Assembly (NCBI GenBank): GCA_013298595.1
Contig: JAAFIG010000002.1
Coordinates: forward strand, 62,001-126,000
DNA length: 64,000 bases
Direction of reading: 5' to 3'
Origin: Deinococcales bacterium
Lineage (GTDB): Bacteria > Deinococcota > Deinococci > Deinococcales > JAAFIG01
The notes beneath the pieces were generated by a model. It saw nothing but the letters and a program-made list of their open reading frames with translations, ran no database searches and was not told where the DNA came from. Shown piece by piece: positions 1-8,571 of this stretch (the first letter of the stretch is position 1; every line of letters begins with the position of its first letter). The position numbers were made by a program, and so were the translations under genes.

Positions 1-1362
1 GGTTTACTTAGCCTCGCTGCTTGTCAACCATCGGGCGACACCATCGCGCCCGCCGTCAGCCTCAGCCTGAGTAACCCCACCCCAATTGCAGGCACAGCAT
101 TAACCCTGAGTGCTGTGGCTTCGGATAACATTGGCATCAAACAAGTCGAATTTTTTGCTAATGAAACCAGCCTGAGCGTAGACACCGAAGCACCCTACGA
201 ACTGCTGCTGACCGCCGCTCAAGTCAGCGCAGCCATAACGTCGTTTAAAGCCGTCGCCTCCGATGCCGCAGGCAACACCAGCCAAGCCGTAGCCGAAGTG
301 AGCATCACCAGTGACGACACCACCCCGCCCCTGATCAGCCTGAGTGTTAGCCCCAGTGTTCTGATCGCAGGCACTGCCGCCACCCTGAGCGCCCTGACCG
401 ACGATGATACGTTCGTTTCCCAAGTCGAATTTTTTGATGGGACAACCAGCTTGGGCACAGACATTACCGAACCATTTGAACAAGCATTAACCGCTGAACA
501 AGTGACCGAAGGATCAAAAGCATTTAGAGCAGTTGCCACCGATACAGGCAACAACACCGCCGAAGCGGTACTGGAAGTGACTGTTAAACCCGCAGGCACA
601 GTTCCAGTGATCATGACCTTAACCTCGAGCAACCCCAACCCAGTTGTGGGCAAGGATTTTAAACTGACCGCCGAAATTGACAACAATGACGAAGTTGAAT
701 TTGTTAAATTTTTTAGAAACGATGCTTCACTTTCCTTTTCCTTTGATAACGATGGCGAACCGTATGATACGAAAGTAAGAGGTAATGACCTTGTTGAAGG
801 AGAAGTAACCTTTACAGCAAAAGCTTTTAAGGAGGGTGTCCAAGTTGGTAGTGTTCCTGTTCCCGATATTTTGATTGCCGAAGCAAGCCTTACGCTGACA
901 ATTGCACCTGCGCCACCAAATCCAAATGTTAGTTTTACAGTCAAGGTTAAAGACATTAAAATTCTGGCAAAAAGCGCCGACGAAACAGACAATGCTTTGG
1001 AAATCAATGGTGTACTAAGCGCCCAATTTGTAAATGACACCAATACTGTTTTGGATGATACAACGTTTATTGACATTGCTCGTGACGCTGCACCACTGAC
1101 TCTCAGTGACACCACAACTTTTAGCGCCATCAGCAAACAGCTAGATGGCACAAATTTGGCAGGCAACAAAATTCGTATCAACATCAATTTATTTGAACGG
1201 GACAGGTTTGTTGACCGTAGCAGCTTCGGAGCAAAAGAAATTGGTGTTCCAGTCTCAGATTTACTGAACACCACAGCCGCCGCACCATTTGTCAACGACA
1301 CCACTCTGGAAACCGCCGAAGGTGACAGCATCAAAATCAGCTTTGAAATCTTCAAGAATTAA
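1..1362 (+). CDS. Ig-like domain lipoprotein, 5' end outside the window
   Basis: The open frame runs from base 1, so the true start lies upstream of the window; 453 residues are visible. It begins with a lipoprotein signal tail (LLSLAAC) followed by QPSGD, so the mature protein should be lipid-anchored on the cell surface. Two or three Ig-like repeats of about 90 residues follow, marked by repeated VEFF(D/A/R)xxxSL and FKAVA(S/T)D segments, then a C-terminal region unlike the other lipoproteins here. The Ig repeats match those of the proteins at 4026-5315 and 5485-6771, so it is a divergent paralogue. A CTCGAG hairpin follows the stop. Function is unknown; adhesion or a structural envelope role would fit. 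No catalytic motif is visible. Confidence 0.8.
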   Translation, partial: GLLSLAACQPSGDTIAPAVSLSLSNPTPIAGTALTLSAVASDNIGIKQVEFFANETSLSVDTEAPYELLLTAAQVSAAITSFKAVASDAAGNTSQAVAEVSITSDDTTPPLISLSVSPSVLIAGTAATLSALTDDDTFVSQVEFFDGTTSLGTDITEPFEQALTAEQVTEGSKAFRAVATDTGNNTAEAVLEVTVKPAGTVPVIMTLTSSNPNPVVGKDFKLTAEIDNNDEVEFVKFFRNDASLSFSFDNDGEPYDTKVRGNDLVEGEVTFTAKAFKEGVQVGSVPVPDILIAEASLTLTIAPAPPNPNVSFTVKVKDIKILAKSADETDNALEINGVLSAQFVNDTNTVLDDTTFIDIARDAAPLTLSDTTTFSAISKQLDGTNLAGNKIRININLFERDRFVDRSSFGAKEIGVPVSDLLNTTAAAPFVNDTTLETAEGDSIKISFEIFKN

Positions 1363-1373
1363 AGCCAATTCAC

Positions 1374-1405
1374 CCCTCGAGATTGAAAACTCGAGGGATT
1401 TTATT
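1374..1405 (+). terminator. CTCGAG-stem terminator
   Basis: CCCTCGAG (1374-1381) pairs with CTCGAGGG (1390-1397) across an 8-base loop and is followed by ATTTTATTT. It sits 11 bases after the lipoprotein stop. Confidence 0.75.
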
Positions 1406-1453
1406 TGCAAGCATTGCTCGAGTCCAGCCACTCATAAAGGAGCATTGATTCAA

Positions 1454-1969
1454 ATGAATTTAAGTACAACGCAACAAGCGTATTTGCAACAAATACTGAT
1501 GGTTACGCAAATCAATCCGCATTTAACTTTAGCCAGTAGACAAAGAGCCTTTGAAATCGAATTTGATATGAATACCGAAGGTGAAACAAATATACCCAAA
1601 GACACCCTGCAAAAAATATTAACCACCAGTATTTGCCGAACACTTTGTGGCGATTCCACTTACGAAGTGGACAGTTCCGATAACGAATCTTTTATCGAGT
1701 ACATCAATGCGATTTGTTCGCACTTAAAAATTTGTTTAGATTGGGGAACAAATAATCCATTCTCAAATGAATTCCTCGAGAAGTACAATGTTGGTAATTT
1801 AATCGAAAAAGCCAGTGCTGAACTTCAAAAATCTGGTTTTACCCTTTGCGAATGCCTAATCAAAAACGATACTCGAGCTGGTCTGATTATTGCAACGCCA
1901 TTAATTTATTATGTTCAAGAATTGGCTTTGCAACTGGGTATTCATTTTGTGCCACGTCTGACGACATGA
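1454..1969 (+). CDS. Hypothetical protein
   Basis: 171 residues if the ATG at 1454 is used; AAAGGAG at 1436-1442 lies 11 bases upstream, a little far but the only good ribosome site. No signal peptide or membrane segment is seen. The protein is acidic and rich in Asn/Glu, with several cysteines, and ends IHFVPRLTT. I do not recognise the family. The stop is followed after 7 bases by the small gene at 1977, with GAGG between them, so the two are probably co-transcribed. A two-gene toxin/antitoxin or immunity pair is conceivable from the layout but no motif supports it. Confidence 0.65.
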   Translation: MNLSTTQQAYLQQILMVTQINPHLTLASRQRAFEIEFDMNTEGETNIPKDTLQKILTTSICRTLCGDSTYEVDSSDNESFIEYINAICSHLKICLDWGTNNPFSNEFLEKYNVGNLIEKASAELQKSGFTLCECLIKNDTRAGLIIATPLIYYVQELALQLGIHFVPRLTT

Positions 1970-1976
1970 GGAAAGT

Positions 1977-2171
1977 ATGTCAAAAACCAATAGCAAACAC
2001 TTAGCTCATCTCAGGGCTATTCGAGAAGCATTCTGCGAACAATACGGGGTTTTAGCACCCTTTGAAGCTGTGGAACAAAACAAAGTCAGTATTACCGAGT
2101 GGTGTTCTTTGATACATAAAGACCAAGAATTATCTCGAGTTACAAATCAACAAGAATTTACGTTCGATTGA
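1977..2171 (+). CDS. Small hypothetical protein
   Basis: 64 residues with a good ribosome site (GAGGAAAGT before the ATG). It starts MSKTNSKHLAHLRAIREAF and is helical in character, without membrane segments. It follows the 171-aa gene after 7 bases, so it is likely in the same transcript. No family is recognised. Its reality rests on the ribosome site, the spacing and an intact frame. Confidence 0.55.
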   Translation: MSKTNSKHLAHLRAIREAFCEQYGVLAPFEAVEQNKVSITEWCSLIHKDQELSRVTNQQEFTFD

Positions 2172-2184
2172 ACTAAGAGAACTG

Positions 2185-2203
2185 AAATATAACAGCAACG
2201 TTA
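2185..2203 (+). promoter_or_regulatory. Lipoprotein-type upstream element (partial)
   Basis: AAATATAACAGCAACGTTA, 79 bases before the ATG at 2282. It matches the first 19 bases of the element found before other lipoprotein genes but lacks the final CTGG. Confidence 0.55.
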
Positions 2204-2222
2204 AAGCACTCGAGTACGGTTT

Positions 2223-2285
2223 ATGAAATTAGGACAGTATTTAGTGCTGAGTACATCACAGTTTACATTTTGGAGGTTTTTATGA
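2223..2285 (+). pseudogene. Fossil lipoprotein start (signal peptide remnant)
   Basis: An ATG-initiated frame encodes MKLGQYLVLS and then diverges, stopping at TGA overlapping the next start (ATGA at 2282). The first ten codons match the signal peptide start of the lipoproteins at 4026 and 5485 (MKLGKYLVLV). With the upstream element at 2185 this looks like the 5' end of a deleted paralogue whose control region now serves the 2282 gene. A 20-residue translated leader is the alternative. Confidence 0.5.
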
Positions 2286-3844
2286 AACGAGCACTCTTGA
2301 CTGGTCTTTTTGCGGCTGTTCTGACAAGTTGTTCAGAACCAAAAATACTACCCACACCTAGCTTCAACCTGAGTTTAAGTTCAGCAGCCCTTAGCCTGAA
2401 ACAAAACGAAAATGGCAATACTACCGTGAACATCACCAATTCGGTTGGTTTAACTGTTCCAATTACCCTCTCACTCGAGGGTGCACCTGCGGGTGTCAAC
2501 GGAACTTTTGACCCTACGAGTGTCACAGGAAACTCGAGTGTATTGACCCTCAGTGCTGGAAATGCAACGCCGGGTGATTACGCCTTGAAAGTTGTTGCTT
2601 CCAGTGGCACGGTGACGCAGAACGCCACACTGAATTTGAATGTCAGCCAAGCAACAATTACTGTTCAGGGACGCGTTCTGGCTTTCCCAGAAACCGCTGT
2701 GGCTGATGCAAAGGTGGTTATTCCCGGTCATGAAGCAGTGCGTACCAATGCGCTAGGCGAGTTCAGCGTACCAAATGTCACTACCCCGTACTCGCTTTTA
2801 ATTGTGAAAAAAGGCATTTTTAATTCATCCAAGGATGACATTACTGTTTACGAATCGTTGACGACAGCCACACCAGTTGCCTTTGCACAGGTTCCGTTGG
2901 GTATTGGTAGTGGATCTACGCGCAGGCTCACGGTGCGACACAATGCAGACTGTACAGGCGTAACTCGAGTCATACACTACTTTTCTAGCCCAGGAGAGAC
3001 AGGCAGTACATCTTCTTTGAGCTGTGCAACCCCAGTACCCGTGCAATTGTCTGGTTCGTTAGGTGCACAGCAAGAGCTTCGTGGTGCGTTATACACAATC
3101 ATCTCGAGAGGGGTAGGTGAACAGACAACCTATCAATTTGCTCGAACGGAAGTTGTGGTGTCGGCTGCACAGACAGGACTCGAAGTGAATGCCTCAGTGA
3201 TTGGGGTTGATACAAAACGAGTGACTGTTCAATCCTCGAGCAACACTAATCGTTCATTACGCTTAAATTTTGCAGAAAATCTGCGTGATATATTTGAATT
3301 TGAATCCATAGCAAGCCCTGATGGAACCACTATTCATTTTCTACCCGTGATTCCTGGTGTATCACTGACAGCCACCATCGGTACTGTCACACTTGGCATT
3401 GATAGCCGATCTGCTTCACGCCGCATTTCACTTGCACAAAATCAGGAAGAAACCATCAACATTGACTTGCCCGCACCACTAACACTGCTTGAACCAGCAA
3501 ATGAAGCCACCGATGTGGACATTGCAACGCAGGCTTTAAAATTCTCGAGTATCCCGCAACAAATGAACTTGGTATTTCTGGCTCCTGCATCGCCAAATTC
3601 AACAGTCCCATTCGGATCCATTACTGTAGTAACCCCTCGAGCTGAAATTCGGTTGTCAGAAATATTGAACCCGCTTGGTCTCAGTGTACCTTCGGAAACG
3701 ACTTTCCTTGGGTTCATGTTCCAATTTTCAGGATTAGAATCGGCGATAGACTTGTCACAACTTTTCGCGGGATTGCTTCGCGCACCAGCATTTATCACCG
3801 CAAGCACTTCTAAAGCGAACTTCAAATTCACAACGAAACCGTAA
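2282..3844 (+). CDS. Lipoprotein with Ig-like and carboxypeptidase-regulatory-like domains
   Basis: 520 residues. GGAGG lies 5 bases before the ATG. The N-terminus MKRALLTGLFAAVLTSC is a lipoprotein signal with the lipid-modified Cys at about residue 17. Residues 25-125 form an Ig-like domain with serine/asparagine-rich strands (NITNSVGLTVPITLSLEG). Residues 128-190 resemble a carboxypeptidase-regulatory-like domain (VQGRVLAFPETAVADAKVVIPG, then TNALGEFSVPNV), a fold common in secreted proteins. The rest is beta-rich and unassigned. A CTCGAG terminator follows. Surface role is likely; the ligand is unknown. Confidence 0.8.
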   Translation: MKRALLTGLFAAVLTSCSEPKILPTPSFNLSLSSAALSLKQNENGNTTVNITNSVGLTVPITLSLEGAPAGVNGTFDPTSVTGNSSVLTLSAGNATPGDYALKVVASSGTVTQNATLNLNVSQATITVQGRVLAFPETAVADAKVVIPGHEAVRTNALGEFSVPNVTTPYSLLIVKKGIFNSSKDDITVYESLTTATPVAFAQVPLGIGSGSTRRLTVRHNADCTGVTRVIHYFSSPGETGSTSSLSCATPVPVQLSGSLGAQQELRGALYTIISRGVGEQTTYQFARTEVVVSAAQTGLEVNASVIGVDTKRVTVQSSSNTNRSLRLNFAENLRDIFEFESIASPDGTTIHFLPVIPGVSLTATIGTVTLGIDSRSASRRISLAQNQEETINIDLPAPLTLLEPANEATDVDIATQALKFSSIPQQMNLVFLAPASPNSTVPFGSITVVTPRAEIRLSEILNPLGLSVPSETTFLGFMFQFSGLESAIDLSQLFAGLLRAPAFITASTSKANFKFTTKP

Positions 3845-3870
3845 CCCAACCTGAGCAGCATATTTATTCT

Positions 3871-3898
3871 CCCTCGAGATTGAAGGCTCGAGGGGCTT
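3871..3898 (+). terminator. CTCGAG-stem terminator
   Basis: CCCTCGAG (3871-3878) pairs with CTCGAGGG (3887-3894) across 8 bases. Only a weak T-run follows. Confidence 0.6.
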
Positions 3899-3964
3899 AA
3901 ATTTAAGGCTCGTAAGAATACTTTCCCTAACAAGTAAATCTCGAGTATGAGAAAACCTCTCTCG

Positions 3965-3986
3965 AAATATAACAGCAACGTTACTG
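3965..3986 (+). promoter_or_regulatory. Lipoprotein-type upstream element
   Basis: AAATATAACAGC followed by AACGTTACTG, 39 bases before the ATG at 4026. ATAAC and GTTAC form an imperfect inverted repeat six bases apart. Confidence 0.65.
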
Positions 3987-4025
3987 CACCTAAAGTAGGG
4001 TGCTCGAGGAACAACGGAGGTACTT

Positions 4026-5315
4026 ATGAAATTAGGAAAATATTTGGTGCTGGTCGGTTTGAGTTTAATCGTGGCGTGTGGGAATCCACCAACAACCGTG
4101 ACTTTAACCTCGAGTGAATTAAACCCAGCGTTTGGCTCGAGTGTGACGTTTACAGCAACAGCAACACCCGCAGGTAAAGTTGTGAAACTCGAGTTGCTGG
4201 AAGGTACAACCATTCAAAAAACCGTGGAAAACGCAGCCAACCTCGAGCAAAACGTTTTGATGGATGTTGCTGGTAAGCGTTCTTTTACCGCTCGAGTGAC
4301 CGATTCGGCTGGAGTGGTAGCGAGCAGTGCAGTGGTTGAAGTAGAAACCAAAATACCGCCAGCACCAGTGGTCATGCTGAGTGCAACACCAAACCCTGTT
4401 GTGATTGGTAGCTCAAGTAAACTGACCGCTTCCGTGGTTTCTGGTAGAGGTGTGAGTAAAGTTGAATTTTTTGATGGAGTAACTTTGCTGGGGTCAGATT
4501 CAAGCACGCCATTTACAATTGTTGTTGATGATTTTTCGTTGGCTGGTTCTCGAGATTTCAGAGCGGTAGCCACGGATAATAATGGTTTGAAAGGCGAAGG
4601 TTTAGTTACAGTTACTGTTGTAGATCGTATTCCAACAAGTTTTGAGTTTGAATCCGATGATTTTGTATGTGCTGAAGGTTTTCAATCATGTAGTTTATTA
4701 TCACCAGATGTTGTAAAAATAACAGCAAAGTACGAATTGAATACAATTTCAAAGCAAACAAATTGGGTTATCTTAAAAGATGACCTTGAAACCCCTGCAC
4801 CAACTGATGGGAGTTTCGGAACAATAACCGCTATTGCAGGTGATCCTGATGGTTTACTCTCTTCTCGAGTACAGTACACACCTCCAAGTGTTACTGATTT
4901 TAGTCAACAGCTTACAATTTTCATTCAAGCTATCAGTGTGCAAGATTCTATACAGCGAAAAATTATTCGGCTTAGTGTTTCAAAAAAAGGAACGATAGAG
5001 CGAATCGAATTAGGAGCTTTTCAAAACAGTACAATAAACGTGGGTGTAACTACAGAGATCCGTTTCAGTAGGGTTGGAATAATTGGAAATACCTATAACT
5101 TTGTTCAGATAAAACTTTCAGATTTGAATAACATCGGAAAACTTGAGTGTCTGCAAAATACTCCTTGCAGGTTGACACCTACTAGCATTAGTGGTTTCCG
5201 GTTTAAGTTTACAGGGCTTCAACCTGGCAATGTCACTTTACTTGCGACCAGCTTGGATGTTAAACCAGATGGCAGTCACCCAACGGATACACTCAAACTG
5301 ACCGTTAATCCTTAA
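4026..5315 (+). CDS. Ig-like repeat lipoprotein (tandem unit 1)
   Basis: 429 residues. CGGAGG stands 6 bases before the ATG. The lipobox LIVAC gives a mature N-terminus CGNPP. Residues 22-110 are an Ig-like domain (VTLTSSELNPAFGSSVTF ... FTARVTDSAGVVASSAVVEV), residues 112-200 a second one (VEFFDG, FRAVATDNNGLKGEG). The C-terminal half is beta-rich and specific to this protein and its neighbour at 5485. This is the first of three head-to-tail units (starts at 4026, 5485, 6940) with nearly identical spacers. Expected on the cell surface; function unknown. Confidence 0.85.
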   Translation: MKLGKYLVLVGLSLIVACGNPPTTVTLTSSELNPAFGSSVTFTATATPAGKVVKLELLEGTTIQKTVENAANLEQNVLMDVAGKRSFTARVTDSAGVVASSAVVEVETKIPPAPVVMLSATPNPVVIGSSSKLTASVVSGRGVSKVEFFDGVTLLGSDSSTPFTIVVDDFSLAGSRDFRAVATDNNGLKGEGLVTVTVVDRIPTSFEFESDDFVCAEGFQSCSLLSPDVVKITAKYELNTISKQTNWVILKDDLETPAPTDGSFGTITAIAGDPDGLLSSRVQYTPPSVTDFSQQLTIFIQAISVQDSIQRKIIRLSVSKKGTIERIELGAFQNSTINVGVTTEIRFSRVGIIGNTYNFVQIKLSDLNNIGKLECLQNTPCRLTPTSISGFRFKFTGLQPGNVTLLATSLDVKPDGSHPTDTLKLTVNP

Positions 5316-5328
5316 TCACCATTTTCCC

Positions 5329-5360
5329 CCCTCGAGATTTAAATCTCGAGGGTTTCTTCG
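5329..5360 (+). terminator. Perfect-palindrome terminator
   Basis: A 24-base perfect palindrome (5329-5352) reads CCCTCGAGATTT and its reverse complement, followed by TTTCTTCGTTTT. Confidence 0.7.
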
Positions 5361-5423
5361 TTTTGGTTTTTCAAAAATGCTTTTCCTGACAAGTAAATCT
5401 CGAGTGTGAGAACAACCCGCTCG

Positions 5424-5446
5424 AAATATAACAGCAACGTTACTGG
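5424..5446 (+). promoter_or_regulatory. Lipoprotein-type upstream element
   Basis: AAATATAACAGC then AACGTTACTGG, 38 bases before the ATG at 5485. Same element as at 3965. Confidence 0.65.
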
Positions 5447-5484
5447 GTCTCGAGTACGGTAGCCGAGTGACAACGGAGGTACTT

Positions 5485-6771
5485 ATGAAATTAGGAAAAT
5501 ATTTGGTGCTGGTCAGTCTAAGTTTAATCGTGGCGTGTGGGAATCCACCACCAAGCGTTACTTTAACCTCGAGTGAGTTAAACCCAGTATTTGGCTCGAG
5601 TGTGACGTTCACAGCCACGGCAACACCCGCGAGTAAAATTGTGAAACTCGAGTTGTTAGAAGGAACAACTGTTAAAAAAACTGTGAATAACGCAGCGAAC
5701 CTCGAGCAAAACGTTTTGATGGATAAGGCTGGTAAGCGTTCTTTTACCGCTCGAGTAACCGATTCGGCTGGAGTTGTGGCAAGTAGTGCTGCGGTTGAAG
5801 TGGATACCAAATTACCACCAGCACCCGTTGTTACCTTAAAAGCATCTCGGACTGAGGTTGTTATTGATGATTTAAGTACCTTAACAGCTTCGGTGGTAGC
5901 GAGTAGTGGAGTCAGTGAGGTTGAATTTTTTGAAGGCACAAAATCGTTAGCGAAGGACTCGAGTGTTCCGTTTGAATTGACAATCAATGACTTTACAAGT
6001 GTTGGTTCTCGAGTTTTTAAGGCAGTTGCAACCGATAACAATGGGCTTAAAGGCGAAGAATTAACTTCGATTACTGTTTTGGCGAGTAAGCCAACCAGTT
6101 TCAAGATTTTTGCAAATGGGTTTTCTTTGGGTTCTGGAGGTTCTGGAAATATTATTACTAATTTATCACCTGATGAGACTAACTTAGAAGCTAAATACGA
6201 AACAGGTACAGTTTCAAACCAAACAAAATGGATATTGCTGACAGATTCAAATAGTGGCACACCTGCGCCTGCTGATGGAAGTCTTGGAACAATTGTTGCT
6301 ATTCTTGGAAACCCTGATGGGTTGCGCTCCTCTAAAGTACAATATGTGCCTCCTACTCTTACAAACTTTAATGACAGAATAAACCCTGTAATTGAAGCAA
6401 AAAGCGTACAAGACCCTAAACAAATCACTACTATACAATTGTCTATTTTAAAAAAAGGAACACAAACAGGAATTAGTCTAGTCAAAGATCAACTTGGATT
6501 ACCACCAAAGCTCAATGTGCCCGTAACAATTCTCAGCAACCCCACTGGTAGTGTTGGTAATGTTGACAACAATCAAGTTTGGAGTTTAACAGACCCGAGT
6601 TCGGGGACATTTGCGTGCGTACCCACTACTTTTTGCCGCTTCACGGAACGGGGTGATATTGTAGCTAATCGGGTTCTATTCAGGCCGTTAAAACTAGGTC
6701 TAGTCAGCATAAATGCAACAAGCTTACACGATGGAGCATTTTTTAAACTTGATTTAACCATTGTTCAATAA
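5485..6771 (+). CDS. Ig-like repeat lipoprotein (tandem unit 2)
   Basis: 428 residues; start set by GGAGG 6 bases upstream. The signal peptide and first Ig-like domain are almost identical to those of the 4026 gene. The second Ig-like domain (VEFFEGTKSLAKDSSVPFEL, FKAVATDNNGLKGEEL) and the C-terminal part (about residues 205-428) have diverged more. It arose by tandem duplication of the same unit, start-to-start offset 1459 bases. Lipid-anchored surface protein of unknown role. Confidence 0.85.
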   Translation: MKLGKYLVLVSLSLIVACGNPPPSVTLTSSELNPVFGSSVTFTATATPASKIVKLELLEGTTVKKTVNNAANLEQNVLMDKAGKRSFTARVTDSAGVVASSAAVEVDTKLPPAPVVTLKASRTEVVIDDLSTLTASVVASSGVSEVEFFEGTKSLAKDSSVPFELTINDFTSVGSRVFKAVATDNNGLKGEELTSITVLASKPTSFKIFANGFSLGSGGSGNIITNLSPDETNLEAKYETGTVSNQTKWILLTDSNSGTPAPADGSLGTIVAILGNPDGLRSSKVQYVPPTLTNFNDRINPVIEAKSVQDPKQITTIQLSILKKGTQTGISLVKDQLGLPPKLNVPVTILSNPTGSVGNVDNNQVWSLTDPSSGTFACVPTTFCRFTERGDIVANRVLFRPLKLGLVSINATSLHDGAFFKLDLTIVQ

Positions 6772-6784
6772 AACATCCTCTAAT

Positions 6785-6815
6785 CCCTCAAGCCTTCAAT
6801 CTCGAGGGGTTATTC
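6785..6815 (+). terminator. CTCGAG-type terminator with one mismatch
   Basis: CCCTCAAG (6785-6792) pairs with CTCGAGGG (6801-6808) except at one position; TTATTCGTTTT follows. Confidence 0.6.
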
Positions 6816-6879
6816 GTTTTGGCTTTTCAAAAATGCTTTTCCTGATAGCGAAAACTCGAGTATAAGAACAACCTACTCG

Positions 6880-6902
6880 AAACATAACAGCAACGTTACT
6901 GG
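6880..6902 (+). promoter_or_regulatory. Lipoprotein-type upstream element
   Basis: AAACATAACAGC then AACGTTACTGG, 37 bases before the ATG at 6940. Third tandem copy of the control region. Confidence 0.6.
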
Positions 6903-6939
6903 GTCTCGAGTACGGTAACTAAGTTATTTGGAGGTACTT

Positions 6940-7299
6940 ATGAAATTACTAAGGTATTTAGTGCTGGTTGGACTGAATATTATCACGGCGTGTAAGAATC
7001 CTTTAACCTCGAGTGAATCAAATCCAGCTTTGAACTCGAGTGTGACGTTCAAAACAACACCCGCGAGTAAAATTGTGAAACTCGACTTGCTAGAAGCAAC
7101 AACCATTAAAAAAACAGTAGATAATACAGCAAACCTCGAGCTAAGTGTTTTGATGAATGTTGCTGTTAAGCGTTCTTTTACCGCTCGAGTAACCAAGGTA
7201 TTGGGTTGTATTGCCGAATTGCTTGGTGGTACAGCTATTTGTCAACCTCTGACAGTTGCTTCTCGTTTACCTTTAGCTTATTCAGGACAAAGAACATGA
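6940..7299 (+). pseudogene. Truncated lipoprotein fused to a probable histidine-kinase tail
   Basis: 119 residues in one frame. Residues 1-85 copy the signal peptide and first Ig-like domain of the upstream lipoproteins, but with internal losses (the PPxVTL segment is gone) and substitutions. Similarity stops right after CTCGAGTAACC (7184-7194). The remaining 34 residues contain IAELLGGTAICQ and end ASRLPLAYSGQRT. That pattern resembles the last part of a histidine kinase ATPase domain (G2 region, then S-R-x-x-L-P-L). The stop overlaps the response-regulator start by ATGA, the spacing expected of a kinase-regulator operon. Inference: duplication replaced most of a kinase gene. Confidence 0.6.
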
Positions 7300-7991
7300 T
7301 TTTATTGGTCGAAGATGAAATTCCACTAGCTGAAGTGATCCAAGAGAATTTGCAACTCGAAGGATACGAGGTTCGTGTTGCAAACGATGGTAAAAGTGCT
7401 TTGAAAATGTGGCAATCATTGCGGTTTCGTTTAATTATTTTAGATGTGATGCTGCCTTTTATGTCGGGTATCGAAATTTGTCGGTTAATGCGTCAAAAAG
7501 GTGCTCGAGAACCAGTTTTGTTTTTAAGTGCTAAAGCCCAAGCTGCCGATAAAGTTTTGGGTCTTGAAGTTGGCGGTGATGATTACTTGACTAAACCGTT
7601 TCATCTGACAGAGTTTTTAGCTCGGGTTAAAAGTATTTTTCGTCGTCAAGCTTGGTTTTTTACGCCATTAACGCAAACTTTTTCGTTTGCAGATTTTACT
7701 GTGGATTTTGAAGCTTGGACGGTGCAAACAGCTTTGACAACAGAATCTTTGAATGAACGGGAGTTAATGATTCTACGGATTTTGATTGAACGTGCTAACA
7801 AAGTGGTTAGTCGTGATGAAATTCTCGATTTGGTTTGGGGGCAGGATCAATATCCTTCAAGTCGGACAATAGATAATTTTATGGTTCGTTTGCGTAAAAT
7901 TTTTGAAACCAACCCAGCCGAACCACAATACTTACACACCATTTGGGGTGTTGGTTATAAATTTACGCCCGATGCCTCGCTAAAACTTTAA
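7296..7991 (+). CDS. OmpR/PhoB-family response regulator, orphan
   Basis: 231 residues. The receiver domain (1-120) has the acidic pair in LLVEDE, the phospho-acceptor Asp in LIILDVMLPFMSG and the conserved Lys in DDYLTKPF. The C-terminal winged helix (about 130-228) shows LNERELMILRILIERANKVVSRDEILDLVWG and ends IWGVGYKF, typical of PhoB/OmpR regulators. The start is the ATG whose TGA overlaps the upstream stop. No intact sensor kinase is nearby; the upstream frame seems to keep only a kinase tail. As now arranged, it would be transcribed from a lipoprotein-type control region, so its regulation has probably changed. Its targets are unknown; the repeated upstream element is one candidate. 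Confidence 0.9.
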   Translation: MILLVEDEIPLAEVIQENLQLEGYEVRVANDGKSALKMWQSLRFRLIILDVMLPFMSGIEICRLMRQKGAREPVLFLSAKAQAADKVLGLEVGGDDYLTKPFHLTEFLARVKSIFRRQAWFFTPLTQTFSFADFTVDFEAWTVQTALTTESLNERELMILRILIERANKVVSRDEILDLVWGQDQYPSSRTIDNFMVRLRKIFETNPAEPQYLHTIWGVGYKFTPDASLKL

Positions 7992-8238
7992 TTGACTCGC
8001 AAACTAAAATACATGATACAGAATTAACGTTTGAAGCGCGAACAGCCCGCTTCGCTCCTGTGTGCCACCAGTCCAGCCATGGGCGCGACGGTGCTGTCTT
8101 GTGAGCAGAACGACAGTTTGACCGCTTTTTACGACCCAAGCGCGAGTAGCCCGTGAGGTGCTATTTTACGAGCATCTTGCGAAGCAAGAAGCCCGTGAGG
8201 TGCTGCTTTCAGGGTCAAGATGGTCAGTTGAAGAGTGA

Positions 8239-8393
8239 TTAATACCGTTTTGGACGGAGTACGTGTAATTTTCGCTGTTTTTTGCGAAATGGAGTGTACA
8301 TAGTCCAAAACGGGGGTTCTCACGCGCTCTAGCGCGGTTTTAATGCGAGGCTTACACCTCACATTAAAACGGAATTGGTATAAGTTAATTCCG
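8239..8393. repeat. Cluster of inverted repeats, MITE-like
   Basis: Two long hairpins: CCGTTTTGGAC with GTCCAAAACGG (47 bases apart) and GTTTTAATGCGAGG with CCTCACATTAAAAC (6-base loop). A third palindrome, CGGAATT-N10-AATTCCG, follows. The block lacks an ORF and CTCGAG, unlike its surroundings, so it may be foreign. Confidence 0.4.
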
Positions 8394-8548
8394 TATGAGT
8401 CAACAAACTTACATAACGAATGTATGTTCGACTCGAGCATAATTCGATACTCGAGCCGAACAGGACACACATCAAGCTGGGAGAACCCTAGTGTGCCATA
8501 GCCTTAATCCGATGCGATTCGGGCTACGCTTAACATTTTGTATGACTA

Positions 8549-8571
8549 CCAGTAACGTGGGCATAACAAAA
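8549..8571 (-). promoter_or_regulatory. Upstream element, variant form, no gene downstream
   Basis: On the minus strand it reads TTTTGTTATGCCC then ACGTTACTGG, the variant also seen at 13663 and 23892. No coding sequence follows on that strand before 7992, so it is either orphaned or drives an untranslated RNA through 8500-8240. Confidence 0.45.

Noticed and set aside
219-1355. Long antisense frames opposite the repeat-rich lipoprotein genes (for example 219-1355 minus, 5316-6485 minus)
   Set aside because: Low-complexity Ser/Thr/Val translations mirror the repetitive codons of the real genes and lack ribosome sites and family features.
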